In this document: positions 48,921 to 59,067 of the stretch, piece by piece | How the letters are laid out: each line of letters starts with the position of its first letter | Position numbering within the stretch: the stretch's first letter is position 1 | Translations under genes and position numbers: made by a program | NCBI GenBank assembly: GCA_019321725.1 | Contig: CM033116.1 | Location: 6,652,841 to 6,716,840, forward strand | Origin: Paulownia fortunei | Taxonomy: Eukaryota; Streptophyta; Magnoliopsida; Lamiales; Paulowniaceae | Reading direction: 5' to 3' | Length of the DNA: 64,000 nucleotides | Notes under the pieces: model-generated | The model's input: only the letters and a program-made list of their open reading frames with translations | Database searches by the model: none | What the model was told of the DNA's origin: nothing

Positions 48921-48934
48921 TGGCTCTAATACCA
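48921..48934 (-). other. Primer-binding site of the intron 1 element
   Basis: Minus-strand TGGTATTAGAGCCA one base after the 5' LTR end TCCAACA; one mismatch to the initiator-Met tRNA complement TGGTATCAGAGC. Confidence 0.85.
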
Positions 48935-48935
48935 T

Positions 48936-49393
48936 TGTTGGAAAAAATATCACATATAACATAGGGAGTAGATAGGGTACACCTATTTGAAGCGGAAATT
49001 AATAATCCACATATTTCGGATCAAACTCTCCTACAAACCTTGTTATGATCGAATCACGAACAGTCCTATTTTCATATCAATCATCAACATGCCTTACTCG
49101 TAGTAGTGGATGACTGCTAGAGCTATCCACTCATTTACACCTCAAATCTAAGAAGTTGTTGGTGATGCTCCAGAAAAGTTCGTAAAGAGAAATTTTAGGA
49201 GAAATGTAGAGGAAACATTTAGGAGAGAGTTTGAGAGAATAAGTTAATTGTCCTCTTCAATCAGGGACTCGATGTATATAAGTATCTCTCCCTACATAAG
49301 GAAGAATCCCGCTCAAAATAGGAATATAATCCCACCAAAATTCTATAATTAAAATCCAACACATAAGTTCAAAACCGAACCCAATTTCCAACA
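48936..49393 (-). repeat. 5' LTR of the intron 1 element
   Basis: On the plus strand begins TGTTGGAAAAAATATCACAT and ends ATTTCCAACA. Confidence 0.8.
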
Positions 49394-49981
49394 TATACAA
49401 TTTAGTGCACAGCATAAGCACACAACGAGCCACAACACACAATCAAAAGGGCAGCTTTCAAGATCAACACACACTAAATGCATTGTGGAAATGTAGTGTC
49501 CAACGCAAAAGTACACAACCAGAGAAAACCAACATAAACAATTTGCAGCTACCAAGAATCAACATTGACCAAACATGTGGATAATGTAAAGGTAAACTTT
49601 GTACCAATTGGATAGACAATGTAGTACAGAATGCAGTAAACAGCACAAAAAAATAGCAGCTTTCATGAACCGGAATTAAACAAATGTGTAAATTAATGCA
49701 GTGTAAAATATTTGCGTGGGTTAGAGCTAGCCATACCCGATACCCCTGGTGCCGCCGGTAACGAGGGCGGTGGAGCCATGAAGAGAACAACGGGAGGGTT
49801 TCACAGCGGAGGCAGTTGTCTTGAAACGAAGCAAGCGATGGTTGCCAACTGAGGGGTCAGCTAAAGGAGTGGGCTTAGTAGAATTAAGTTTGAGGGACAC
49901 AGCGGAGGGCTATATGGCCGAAGACATGTTTCTTTGTCTACGGTGCTAGAAGCCCTTCGGCTTCCGTGATGTATTGAAACA

Positions 49982-51561
49982 AGGGAACTTTCATTTTGCA
50001 CCCCCTCAACTACATTGATGCAACGCTATGCCCCATTTAAGGCTATAAAAATACATTTTAACCCCCGCCAACTAAGAAAATATGATATTATATTTTTCAA
50101 TTTTACTCCTCTTTTCTAAATATTTGAGAAAATATCGTAGTTAAAATTAATGTTGTCAAAATCGAACCGGACCGGCTGAAATCGAAAGTCGGTCCGGTCC
50201 GATTAAGCCCAAAAATTATTTTGACCGGTTATTTTTTGATCGGTTTGACCGGTCAACAACAGGTCAAACCAGTCAAAACTGCCAACATCCGATTATAATC
50301 GGTTTGACCGGTTTTAATATTTTTTTTTTAATTTTTAATTTTTGATTTTTATAAAGGTTTAAATTTGATATTATGTTATATTTATGTAATTATTTGAATT
50401 TTGTATTTTGTTATATGTGTTTTTATGTAGCTATTTATTTATTTTTACATTTAAAGTGTATTACATAATAATTAATTTATTATATTATTATTTTACATAA
50501 TAAAATAATAAAATATAATTAATTTTCATTAAACCGGTCCGACCGCCGGTTGAACCGGTCCGACCGGTTGAATTGCTAATTTTAACAAAATCGGTTTGGT
50601 CACCGATCCGATTATGAAAATATTAATTAAAATATCAAAATTTAAATTTTTTTTATTTGAACTTAATAATATAAAGCATTTAACTTAAATTAAATTAATT
50701 ATAAAATGACATAATTGGATTTTATACTAAAGTAAAAAAAATTACCAATAAATAATTTTTTTTTATTATAATAAATAATTTTTTAATAATTAGTACTTTC
50801 AAAAAAACTTCGAAAGACCTTTAATTTAAATGGTAAATATGCCCAAAATCGATACAAATGAGTAGATAGAGAATACTTGGGACGTAAGACAACTCTTTTT
50901 AAGAAATTTGGTAAAGTAGTCTCATAACTTTAGGAAAAAGGGTGTCTCCTCACATATGAGGGTGAAATAACCAAACTAGTGTAATCGTTTACGAAAAATA
51001 TAAATCTTTGCAAAATTGTAAGACCATATATGAAGACTAATGTTTACCCAATTCTAAATGCTTAAGGAAAGTTGTTGACTTGTTCGATATTCTAATTTTC
51101 AAAATTTAAAACTAATTTATAGTTAGTCCAAAATTTATGTATCGATTTTGGGCATATTTAGAAAAAATTTATGCCCAAAATCCTTTTCACATCGTTTTTT
51201 TATTTTTTAAACAATGATTTCATTCACACTAATGTTATGATTATAATTACTTAACAATTATTTATGGTAATTAGGAATGGAATTAATTTGATAAGTTAAA
51301 AATATTTAAAATAGTAATTTAAGTATAAAATTCAACTATGATAATTTATAATTAGTCTAATTTAAATTAAGTATTTTATATTATTAAGTTTAAACAACAA
51401 TTTCGAGGTTCCAATATTTTCTTAAATATTTTGCAAAGAGGGGTAAAATTGGAAAATAATTTATATTTTCTTAGTTGAAGGAGCAAAGTGTATATTTTTA
51501 TATTTTGAGGGAGCAAAATGTCACCTGGATAAGTTCAGGGGGGCAAAGGAAATTCAACCCT
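49982..51561. mobile_element. TIR DNA element (Mutator-type MITE likely) upstream of SDR
   Basis: Left end 49982-50130 and right end 51400-51561 are inverted repeats of about 150 bp. Both read inward as AGGG, TTTGC(A)CCCCCTxAACT, ...AACTAAGAAAATAT, TTTTACxCCTCTTT, AATATTTxAGAAAATAT. The 9-bp flanks ATTGAAACA and ATTTATAAA agree at 6 of 9 positions, in keeping with an old Mutator-type duplication. No transposase was found. It contains a second CCGGTC-rich element. Its edge is about 55 bp from the SDR start codon. Confidence 0.7.
50150..50620. repeat. CCGGTC/GACCGG-rich nested repeat
   Basis: Two GC-rich ends (50160-50325 and 50530-50610) packed with ACCGG, GACCGGTC and GGTTTGACCGG words surround an AT-rich middle. 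The outer ends are loosely inverted (GTTGTCAAAATCGAACCGG against the complement of ACCGGTTGAATTGC...ACAAAATCGG). Such repeats are common in dicots; family unassigned. Confidence 0.55.
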
Positions 51562-52468
51562 ATTTATAAAATCATGGAAGGATTCTCATCAATTTTGTAG
51601 TGTTAGAGAAAATGAATAAGATATCTAATGCAATGCCCAAAATTCTTAAGAAATATTATATGTTTAGTCATTTAATCCATCTACTTTTTGGTACAACTTA
51701 TTAATGGGACATAAAAACTATATAGTGATATTCTTATTTTGGCGAGAAAAGGTATAAAAATAGAAATTGTCCATAAAACTATATATTAAATTTTTTATTT
51801 TTTGAAAAAAGAAAGGAAAAAGAGATATGTTTGTTTAGAAATCTCCAAACTCTTGCAAACTTATGCTTGATGGGTTTTAGGGCAAAATATATAAACTCCT
51901 CTTGAACTTCATATAATTACAAACACCCCTTAAACTTATAAATGTAATATTCACCGTCTTGACAAAATTCGTAAATTCCCTTAACTTCATCTAAGATCGC
52001 AAACACCCCCTAAACTTACAAATATAATATTTACCCTTCTAAATTTAATGTTTGAATAAAATTACTCTCAATGTAATGAATTGCCATTGTATATGTTTGT
52101 ATTTTAGTATTTTTTAAATATTTTCCACTTCGAAATCAATTGTAAATTATTTTTTAATCATAAAAATATTTTATATTATAATTTTTTGAAAAAAGTAAGT
52201 AACTTAAGTAATTTAAATATTGAAAAAACTAAAGTAATAAAAGAGTAAAATAAATACACAAAATAGTATTAAACATGAAAAAGTTATTCTGATAATTCAA
52301 AATAAAGTATTAAGTATTTAATTTAAATGAATTTTGAACTCTTTTGCATAAAAATAAATAAGTATATCTCTGTTGATATTTAGACACATATATATAGATA
52401 TATATTAAATTGAACAAAGATATATTTCAATAAATTTTGGATCCTTTTAAATAAAGATGCATAATTAT

Positions 52469-52499
<31 letters not shown>

Positions 52500-54842
52500 C
52501 TGTTGAGTTTACAAAAATATACTTATTCATCTTTATTCAAAAAGAGTTCAAAAATTTATTTAGATTAAATTGTTAATACTTTAATTTGAATTAAAATAAT
52601 CAAAATAATTTTTGTATGTTTAATTTTTTTGTGTTTTTAATATACTATTTTATTACTTTATTATTTGTTTAATTTGAATTAATTAAGCTACTGATTACTT
52701 TTTAGGAAAAATTATAATTTAAAATATTTTTATAATTAAAAAAGAATTTAAAATTAAATTTGGAGTACAAAATAATTAAAATATACTAAAAACTATTTAA
52801 GTTCATTGTATCAAGGGAAATTATATCGGTTATAATAACATCTAATAATATTCGAACATGGTTTTTATACCACTTATAATTTTATATTTTTATAGGATAT
52901 TAATTTTGTATTGGTTTATATTTGAGAGGAATGAAATTAGAATCAAAATAGGAGTATGTATTTGGTTGTGTAATATAAAAAGTGAAAATAGATGTGTAAA
53001 TGTTATATGTAGGCAAATGATAGTAGGAAAGTGATTTAATGATTTAGATGGGATGATTGAAAGGCTGCGGGGCCAAAGATTGGAATATATAGTGGAAGAC
53101 TAATTATAGCTTTTATTTCTCGTCTTGATTTTTGGCTTACCCATACAGCAACCGTCATTCCCTATTTATACAAGGGAAAGTCGGTTCTCGTGCTTCTTCG
53201 ACCGACTTTATTTGTGACTAGGATTATTTCTTCTAGGCTTTTCTTCTCTCATTTTTTTAACTGCATTATTTCTTCACCACACAACTTTCAGTTTAAGCTT
53301 TTCTTGAAATGGCTAATCTAGGCTATTCTAGAAATGGGCAACAATTTTAATAAAAATATTCCACGAATTATTTTAAGAAGAATAATATATTAAGAAAAAC
53401 AACTATGAAGTGTACTTACACATGATATCAAGAAAAGACCATTAATCGGAATCTAATCATCTAAAAAATCCCCAACTCAAATCTATGCACATTAGTTGAC
53501 CTTAGAATGAATTTACCACCTAATAAAATAATAAAATTAATTACTTCATTACATAACAATATCAACTAATAATTAACTCACTACACTTATAGATAACGAG
53601 AAATTATAATAAACAACAAATTACAATAAAAAACTCACGGGAGACAAATACTTAAACGTACATTATAATAAACAACAAATTACAATAAACAATAAGCTCA
53701 CATAAATGAGACAAATATTTAAACGTGTAGTAGAATTTGAACCCACAATCTTATATTTGGGAAGTATTAGAACATTAGCCTTAGCCATTAAAACAAACCT
53801 CATCAACAAGGCTTGTTAATAATTAGAAATCAACACATTATAATAATTCCATATATTTTCTTTCCACTAATTATGTATAAATTGTCATTATAGTTAAGTT
53901 AATGAGTTGTCACTATAAATCTAACTCAATTTTTATAACTATTTTATTTTTGAATATTATTATTATGAATTAAAACAAAATTTATCATCACTAAATGCAT
54001 ATAAATGACAACTTTAGTATTGCTACTTAATATTTTTTCACCAATATTATTTTTTATTGTAATGATTTAATTACATAGTAATTTAATGTAAGTAATTGGG
54101 AATATTTCTTGATTTAATTATATAATGCAACCTATAACTAATCACATTAGTGCATAATCAAAAATTTCTTTTTATAAAAAAAAATATCTAGTTCAAAATT
54201 ATTTGCAAAGTAAATAGAAAATCGAGTGTTTCGATTTTACCGCTATACTGAATAAATAGAGCTAGAAACCATAATGAAATTCGATGACACCTAATTTCTC
54301 ATTAGCTACACTTGTTCCAAGTTTGTGTAAAAATTATACAAGAAAAAAGAAAAGCAAGAAAGGAATAAAAATTTCTATAACTTCCTACGAAAATGCTTTA
54401 CATTTTTCTTCAGTATGCTTTTAGTTATTTTTAATGTTGGTTTCATTTCTGCTTGATAAGGTATTGCATATGCTAAAGTACTCGTAGTGAAAATTTTGAA
54501 ATTTTTTCGTGCAAATAAATCAAAAGAATGCATATATGTAATCTTTTAAATAAGTTCAAAGCACATGACTAATGTAAAATAAAATAGATGGCCTTTAGAG
54601 TCATACCATTTGATTATGTGATAGTCTCCTCATCATGTAAGTATTGCTTGCTCACAATTACCTCAAATTAAAACCAAAGAAGACTATTGTTGAGTCTCTT
54701 CGCAGTGAGCACGATTATAAAAAAAATAGCGAAAAAATTTATTTCATATTGTCAAAAAATGGTATATGAAACTAATGATTGTGTGTTTCTATCTACACCT
54801 TAGGACATCTATTTATGCTAGGATGAAACATATAACAACCAA
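51562..54842. other. AT-rich intergenic with repeat arms, no gene
   Basis: 51884-52060 holds two units of about 77 bp sharing AACTTCAT, AACACCCC and TTAAACTTATAAAT-type phrases, related in inverted form to 58848-58936. A (TA)n tract lies at about 52479-52499. A promoter-like stretch is listed separately at 53155-53350. The rest is AT-rich without coding signal. Confidence 0.5.
53155..53350 (+). promoter_or_regulatory. Orphan promoter-like stretch with a 13-codon ORF
   Basis: A CTATTTATA box at about 53162-53170 is followed by a pyrimidine-rich leader of about 130 nt and an ATG at 53309 opening MANLGYSRNGQQF before TAA at 53348-53350. It looks like the 5' end of a gene whose body is missing, but no downstream exon is visible. 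AT-rich sequence gives TATA-like boxes often, so this is tentative. Confidence 0.3.
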
Positions 54843-54869
54843 CACTATAGGAAAAAGAGGAAATAACGA

Positions 54870-55470
54870 TGAAATTTTAGCGACAAAATAAAATTTTTGT
54901 CTCTAAGTTAAATATTTGCGAGGACATGATTTTAAAGTGTCGCTAAAAGTAGAAAAATAATATAATTAATTTTTTTTATATTTTAGCAGCGACATGTCAA
55001 CTCGTTGTCGCTAACTATAAATATATTTTTTTTAAATGTTAGCGACGAAGTGTAGCAACTTTGTCGCTAAGATTAGAAAAAAAGAAAAAAAAATAATGGC
55101 AGCGACGAGCAATAAAATTCTCGTTGCTAACTATAAAAAAATATATAAATTTATATTTTTTTTTCTATTTAAGCAACGAAACTTACTAATTGCATCACTA
55201 AGGTTAAAACATGTTAGCTAGGGCATAGCAAATTTTGTCTCTTATTTTTAAAAAAATTATATTTTAGCAACGTACTATGGTAGTTTTTGTCACTAAGGTT
55301 AAAAAAAAATTAAAAGTTAGCGACGCTATGAGCTATTAGTGTTGCTAACATTAAAAAAAATAAAATTATTTTTTCTTTCTATGTTAGTGATGAAATGGAT
55401 TAGCTTTCGTCTCTAACTTTATTTTTATATTAGCAACGAAATGTATTGATTTCGTTGCTAAAATTAAGGG
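54870..55470. repeat. CACTA subterminal repeat array
   Basis: At least seven direct and inverted versions of TTAGCGAC or TTAGCAACG, often paired as inverted half-sites around a short AT spacer (for example AGCGACGAAG...TTTGTCGCTAA at 55041-55072). In characterised En/Spm elements such arrays bind the element-encoded DNA-binding protein. Confidence 0.75.
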
Positions 55471-56966
55471 CTAAATTCACATAACCCCTTTCTTTTCTCA
55501 CATTTCTGAAAAATTGAGCTATTGTTTTGTCACCGTTCAACCAATATCCACCAACTGTTCTCATGCCACCATGCCACCAAACACCATCGCGCCATTCTCA
55601 TGTCGTTCAACCACCGTCCACCAGCTGTTCAGCCACCATTACCCCATTCAACCACCGTCTACCTCCGTTCAACCACCGTTCGTCAGCTGAGCTACCATCC
55701 ATCAGCCACACAGTCGAGCAGCCACCCTATTTGATTTGCTGAAAAATCCACCTGCCACCACAACCTCTTTAGATAATTTGGTATTATTGGTTAATTTGAA
55801 GGGCTACATACTAATGATTAGCATTTGATTACATGAATTCTTTATGGTTTTGCACATTGAATTAGTTGAGTTCTACCTTTTGAATTTTCTGTATTATTTT
55901 GAAACTTTTAGTTGATTAGTTATATATGAAAATCTGAATATGAGAAGATGTAGAGAAAGATTTTACGCAATGCAATATACTGTCAAATTTCGCTTTAGTT
56001 TTGATTTTATACGATGGAATGGTTATTGAGAGGACCTTATCAATTTTAAGACTTTAAGAGGAGATTTTGAAACTTATAAGATGTTGAATCTTTATTGAGA
56101 TGTAAACCGTTAAACTTATAAAATAGGCCAAGGTTTAAGAGCTAAAAAGATATCTTTTTGGGTATATTTTTCAATATAATAGGTTAAGGTAATCTTATTT
56201 AAATATTTAAATAAGAGAAACTTATAGTTGGAAACATATAAGCATATAATATGATTTTGTTGTAGAATACAAAAAAATTGAGATATAAAAAACCTATCAT
56301 ATGTGTGATCGGATGAGATTAATGTCCTATTAAAAATAGCAACTTACTTTACATCTGTAATATATGTAATCTATTATTCTATATTGTTAATGTGGCATTA
56401 TTCTTATCCTATTATATCTGTAATAGATGTAATCTATGATTAAAAGTCAGTAAACTTAAGACTTGGGTTAGATCAATCAAAATATATATGTCATGCATAT
56501 GCATTTACAAACTTTAGACCCCCTTTGGAATTTAGCATCTAAATTTTAAAATCTTTAATGATTTTAAAATTTGATGTTAAATTCTGAATTATTCAATTCG
56601 AACAGTTTGAGAACGTGTACTTAATTATGGTCCTACATTAATATGCTATTTGTCTCGTATACGTGATTAATTATTTCAGTTCGTATCTTCATTTATTCTT
56701 TGGGTGTACTGTAATATGTTTACTTGGAGAACTATGGAGAGATGCTATCGAAATTTTTACGTACATGAAACAAAATGGTCATACTTATAAAACCATAATT
56801 AAGTGCACATTCTTAAATGTGATAGGGCCCTTATCAAAAGAGTGAAATGAGAAGTGGGAACAATACATGTCATTATGAACATGAATAATTTAAATTAATT
56901 ATTTAATTACTATCATCAACAAGTTATATAATTACGGATCAAAATTGGATAATGAATCAGAATTAA

Positions 56967-58845
56967 GTGGCTCCAAAATATATAAATGGTTTAAATCATT
57001 TTTTGGATGTAGCCAAGAATTATATGTCAACATTTGGGTTATCAAAGATTCGTTGTCCTTGTCGAAGGTGTGAAAATTTAAATCAACTTAACTTGGATTA
57101 CGTTCGAGTACACCTTTATAGATGGAGGATTTCTAAGTTATACGAAGTGTGGACTTTTCATGGAGAAGTTACTACACCAAGTGTTGATACGAATCCCATA
57201 AATGAAGTTGAATATGTGAGTGAGGACGAATAAGATGATAATTTCTTTGATATGTTAAATGACTTAAAGGGATGCTGTAATGTAGACAATTCATGACTTC
57301 CTAACATATGGGATAGTGTGTGGGTGGATCACTAAGGGTTATAATGCATGTCCTGTATGTCTTGAAGATACTGTGAGTCAAAAATTATGTAGTAAAATAT
57401 GTTACACAGACCATCATCGATTCTTACATGTTATGCACTCGTGGTGTAAAAATAAGAGCTTTAACAAAAAGTTTGAAGGTAAAAGTCCACCACAAACCTT
57501 TAGTGGTAATGAGATTTTAATTCAGTTAGATGTGTTGCCTAAAGTGACCTTTGGTAAAGATCCTAAAGTGATCAACAAAAGAAGACAGTTGGTTAGTTAT
57601 ACAAATTGGGTTAAGAAGTCATTTTTCTTTCAATTAGAGTATTTTTTTCAGACTTGAAGTTGAGACATAATCTGGATGTTATGTAGATTGAGAAAAATAT
57701 TTATGATGCTTTGGTTGACACATTGTTGAGTATAGATAGGAGGTCGAAGGATACGATCAAAGCTCGATTAAACATGCAGGATATGAGTATAACAAGTGAA
57801 TTGCAGCTGAAGAAGATTGGGGATGGAGTCAGTAAGCATCTGCAAGTTACACATTCACTTTGGAAGAAAGACGTGAATTTTGTTAGTTTTTAAAATCTAT
57901 GAAGTTCTCCAATGGTTATACCACAAATATCTCAAGGAATGTGAATGTGAATGATAGAATGGATTAAAGACACATGACTATTATGTCCTTTTGCAAAGAT
58001 TACTTCCAATCACCATAAGGAAGGTTTTACCGAAGGATATGTATGTCACAATTGTTGAGCTGTGACTTCTTCAAAAACCCCACTTCAAGAACTTTACATT
58101 TTGCGGACTTGTGTAAAATGGATGAGGATATAGTATTCATTTTGTGCAAGATGGAACGAATATTTCTTCCAGTATTTTTTGACATTATGGTTCACTTGAC
58201 AGTTCATTTACCTTGTGAGGCCATATTAGCTGGACCTCTTTCATCACGATGGATGTACCCATTTGAAAGATATTTGGGAACACTCAAGAAGTATGTTCCC
58301 AATATGGAAAGACCAGAGGGATCTATTGCAAAGGGATATGTTGTGAATGAAGCATTGACTTTATCATCTTTGTATATGAGTCAAATTAAAATAAGATTTT
58401 GCTAGACGGGAACGTAATAAAGATGTTAGTCAACCTATTTCATTCATCTTAAGTATTTTCAATACCATACACTTTCTCGTGATAATCATCGGACTACTCA
58501 AAATAGTGGGGTTAGTGTACCATCATCTGATGACGGTGATAACTTAGATTTTTTTGGAGTTTTGAAGGATGTTGTTTTAATTTTTTACATGTTTGGATAT
58601 AAGGTATATTTATTCGGGTGTAATAGGTTCTGATGTAACCCCTAAAAGAAATCAGTTATGCAAGAGTTCGATCGAACACGTATTGACACATCTAAGCCAT
58701 GGTATGAGGATGATCCCTCTATTTTGGCAACTTAGATAGATAAGTTTATTACTTGGATGATATAAAGCATGGAGGAAGATGGAAAGTTATGCAAAAGGTG
58801 CAATATCAAGAAATATATGAACTAATCGAAAAGAAAGATGAAAAA
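56967..58845 (+). pseudogene. TNP2-like CACTA transposase remnant
   Basis: Pieces in family order. Transposase-associated domain at 56967-57230 (FLDVAKNYMS, KIRCPCRRCEN with paired Cys, VRVHLYRW, YEVWTFHGE). TNP2 catalytic part at 57316-57655 (GWITKGYNACPVC, HHRFL, SFNKKFEG, FGKDPK), lacking its usual N-terminal portion. Continuation at 57711-57890 (TLLSIDRRSKDTIKARLNMQDM). DUF4218-type domain at 58060-58405 (LHFADLCKMDEDIVFILCKM, FFDIMVHLTVHLP, RWMYPFERYLGTLKKYV, RPEGSIAKGYVVNEALT). C-terminal trace with KPWYEDDP at about 58695-58720. Stops and frameshifts separate the pieces. Confidence 0.85.
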
Positions 58846-58847
58846 TT

Positions 58848-58936
58848 CATGGGGTAAATGTTACATTTATAAGTTTAAGGGGTGTTAGCAACCATAGACA
58901 AAGTTTAAGAAATTTTATGTATTTTGCCCTAGGTTT
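58848..58936 (-). repeat. Inverted relative of the 51884 repeat arm
   Basis: Its reverse complement contains AGGGCAAAATACATAAA, then AACACCCCTTAAACTTATAA and TGTAACATTTACCCC, closely matching 51884-51970. It may be the other terminal repeat of a larger element or an independent copy. Confidence 0.55.
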
Positions 58937-59067
58937 TATTAAAGGCTATTTTGTAGAGACAACTCAAAGAAGAGATTGAAGAAGACAATGGTACAAAATA
59001 GCTAAGATGAGGAGGAGCAAAAAGCAACAAATAACTGATTAAGTGATTTAAGAAAGAAAGAACAAAG

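Larger units (their letters stand above)
46243..49393 (-). mobile_element. Non-autonomous LTR retrotransposon in SDR intron 1
   Basis: Minus-strand element of 3.15 kb. 5' LTR at 48936-49393 and 3' LTR at 46243-46723 share TTGGAAAAA-ATATCACATA, GAATCAATCATCAACA-type and GAGAGAAATTTTAGGA stretches but differ at roughly a quarter of positions, so the insertion is old. The primer-binding site is next to the 5' LTR and the polypurine tract next to the 3' LTR. Possible duplication TGTAC (46239-46243) and TATAC (49394-49398). The 2.2-kb internal region has no recognisable gag or pol; its sequence from about 46880 to 48060 is an inverted, diverged relative of 59600-60720 and 17800-18242. It lies wholly within intron 1, same strand as the gene. 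Confidence 0.82.
40601..49927 (-). pseudogene. Tropinone-reductase-like SDR, probably plastid-targeted, broken
   Basis: Five exons: 49737-49927, 45879-46086, 41823-42039, 41637-41743 and 40601-40774. Exon 1 encodes a Ser/Thr/Lys/Arg-rich leader of about 50 residues (transit-peptide-like) and then HGSTALVTGGTRGIG, the NADPH-binding TGxxxGxG motif. Exon 2 gives [17 protein letters not shown] and ends GKLNIL; exon 3 gives NNVGTN and FTSSVSGFVSLKYMSVHGASK; exon 4 [17 protein letters not shown] and [15 protein letters not shown]; exon 5 [16 protein letters not shown] and [15 protein letters not shown]. The family reduces ketones with NADPH. Defects: codon 6 is TAG (49910-49912) with no later Met in exon 1; the catalytic Tyr (Ser+13, Lys-4) is His; the exon 5 acceptor reads CG rather than AG (40775-40776); exon 5 lacks about seven residues ([13 protein letters not shown] where relatives have VVAFLCLPASSYITGQ). 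Other splice sites are canonical and phases agree. Together these argue for a recent pseudogene; sequencing error could explain one but hardly all. Confidence 0.88.
54843..58847 (+). mobile_element. CACTA (En/Spm) DNA transposon, decayed, 3' end missing
   Basis: Starts CACTATAGGAAAAA, the class terminus (CACTACAAGAAAAA type), after the trinucleotide CAA. Subterminal repeats of TTAGCGACGA/TCGTCGCTAA type fill 54870-55470. A CCACCGTTCAACCA-rich leader (55530-55740) and the TNP2 remnant follow. No TAGTG-type 3' terminus was found before the next repeats, so length and target duplication are undetermined. Confidence 0.78.

Noticed and set aside
49464..49790. 108-codon minus-strand frame overlapping the SDR first exon
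   Set aside because: It is out of frame with the conserved TGGTRGIG reading and runs into intron 1 and the LTR.
40601..49927. Intact SDR gene that could simply be listed as CDS
   Set aside because: An early stop, a CG acceptor and a deleted conserved segment occur together; calling it functional would need read or transcript evidence.
55522..55742. Two overlapping Pro/His/Ser-rich frames with repeated Pro-Pro words
   Set aside because: They come from the CCACCGTTCAACCA-type repeats in the CACTA leader; no conserved protein is seen.
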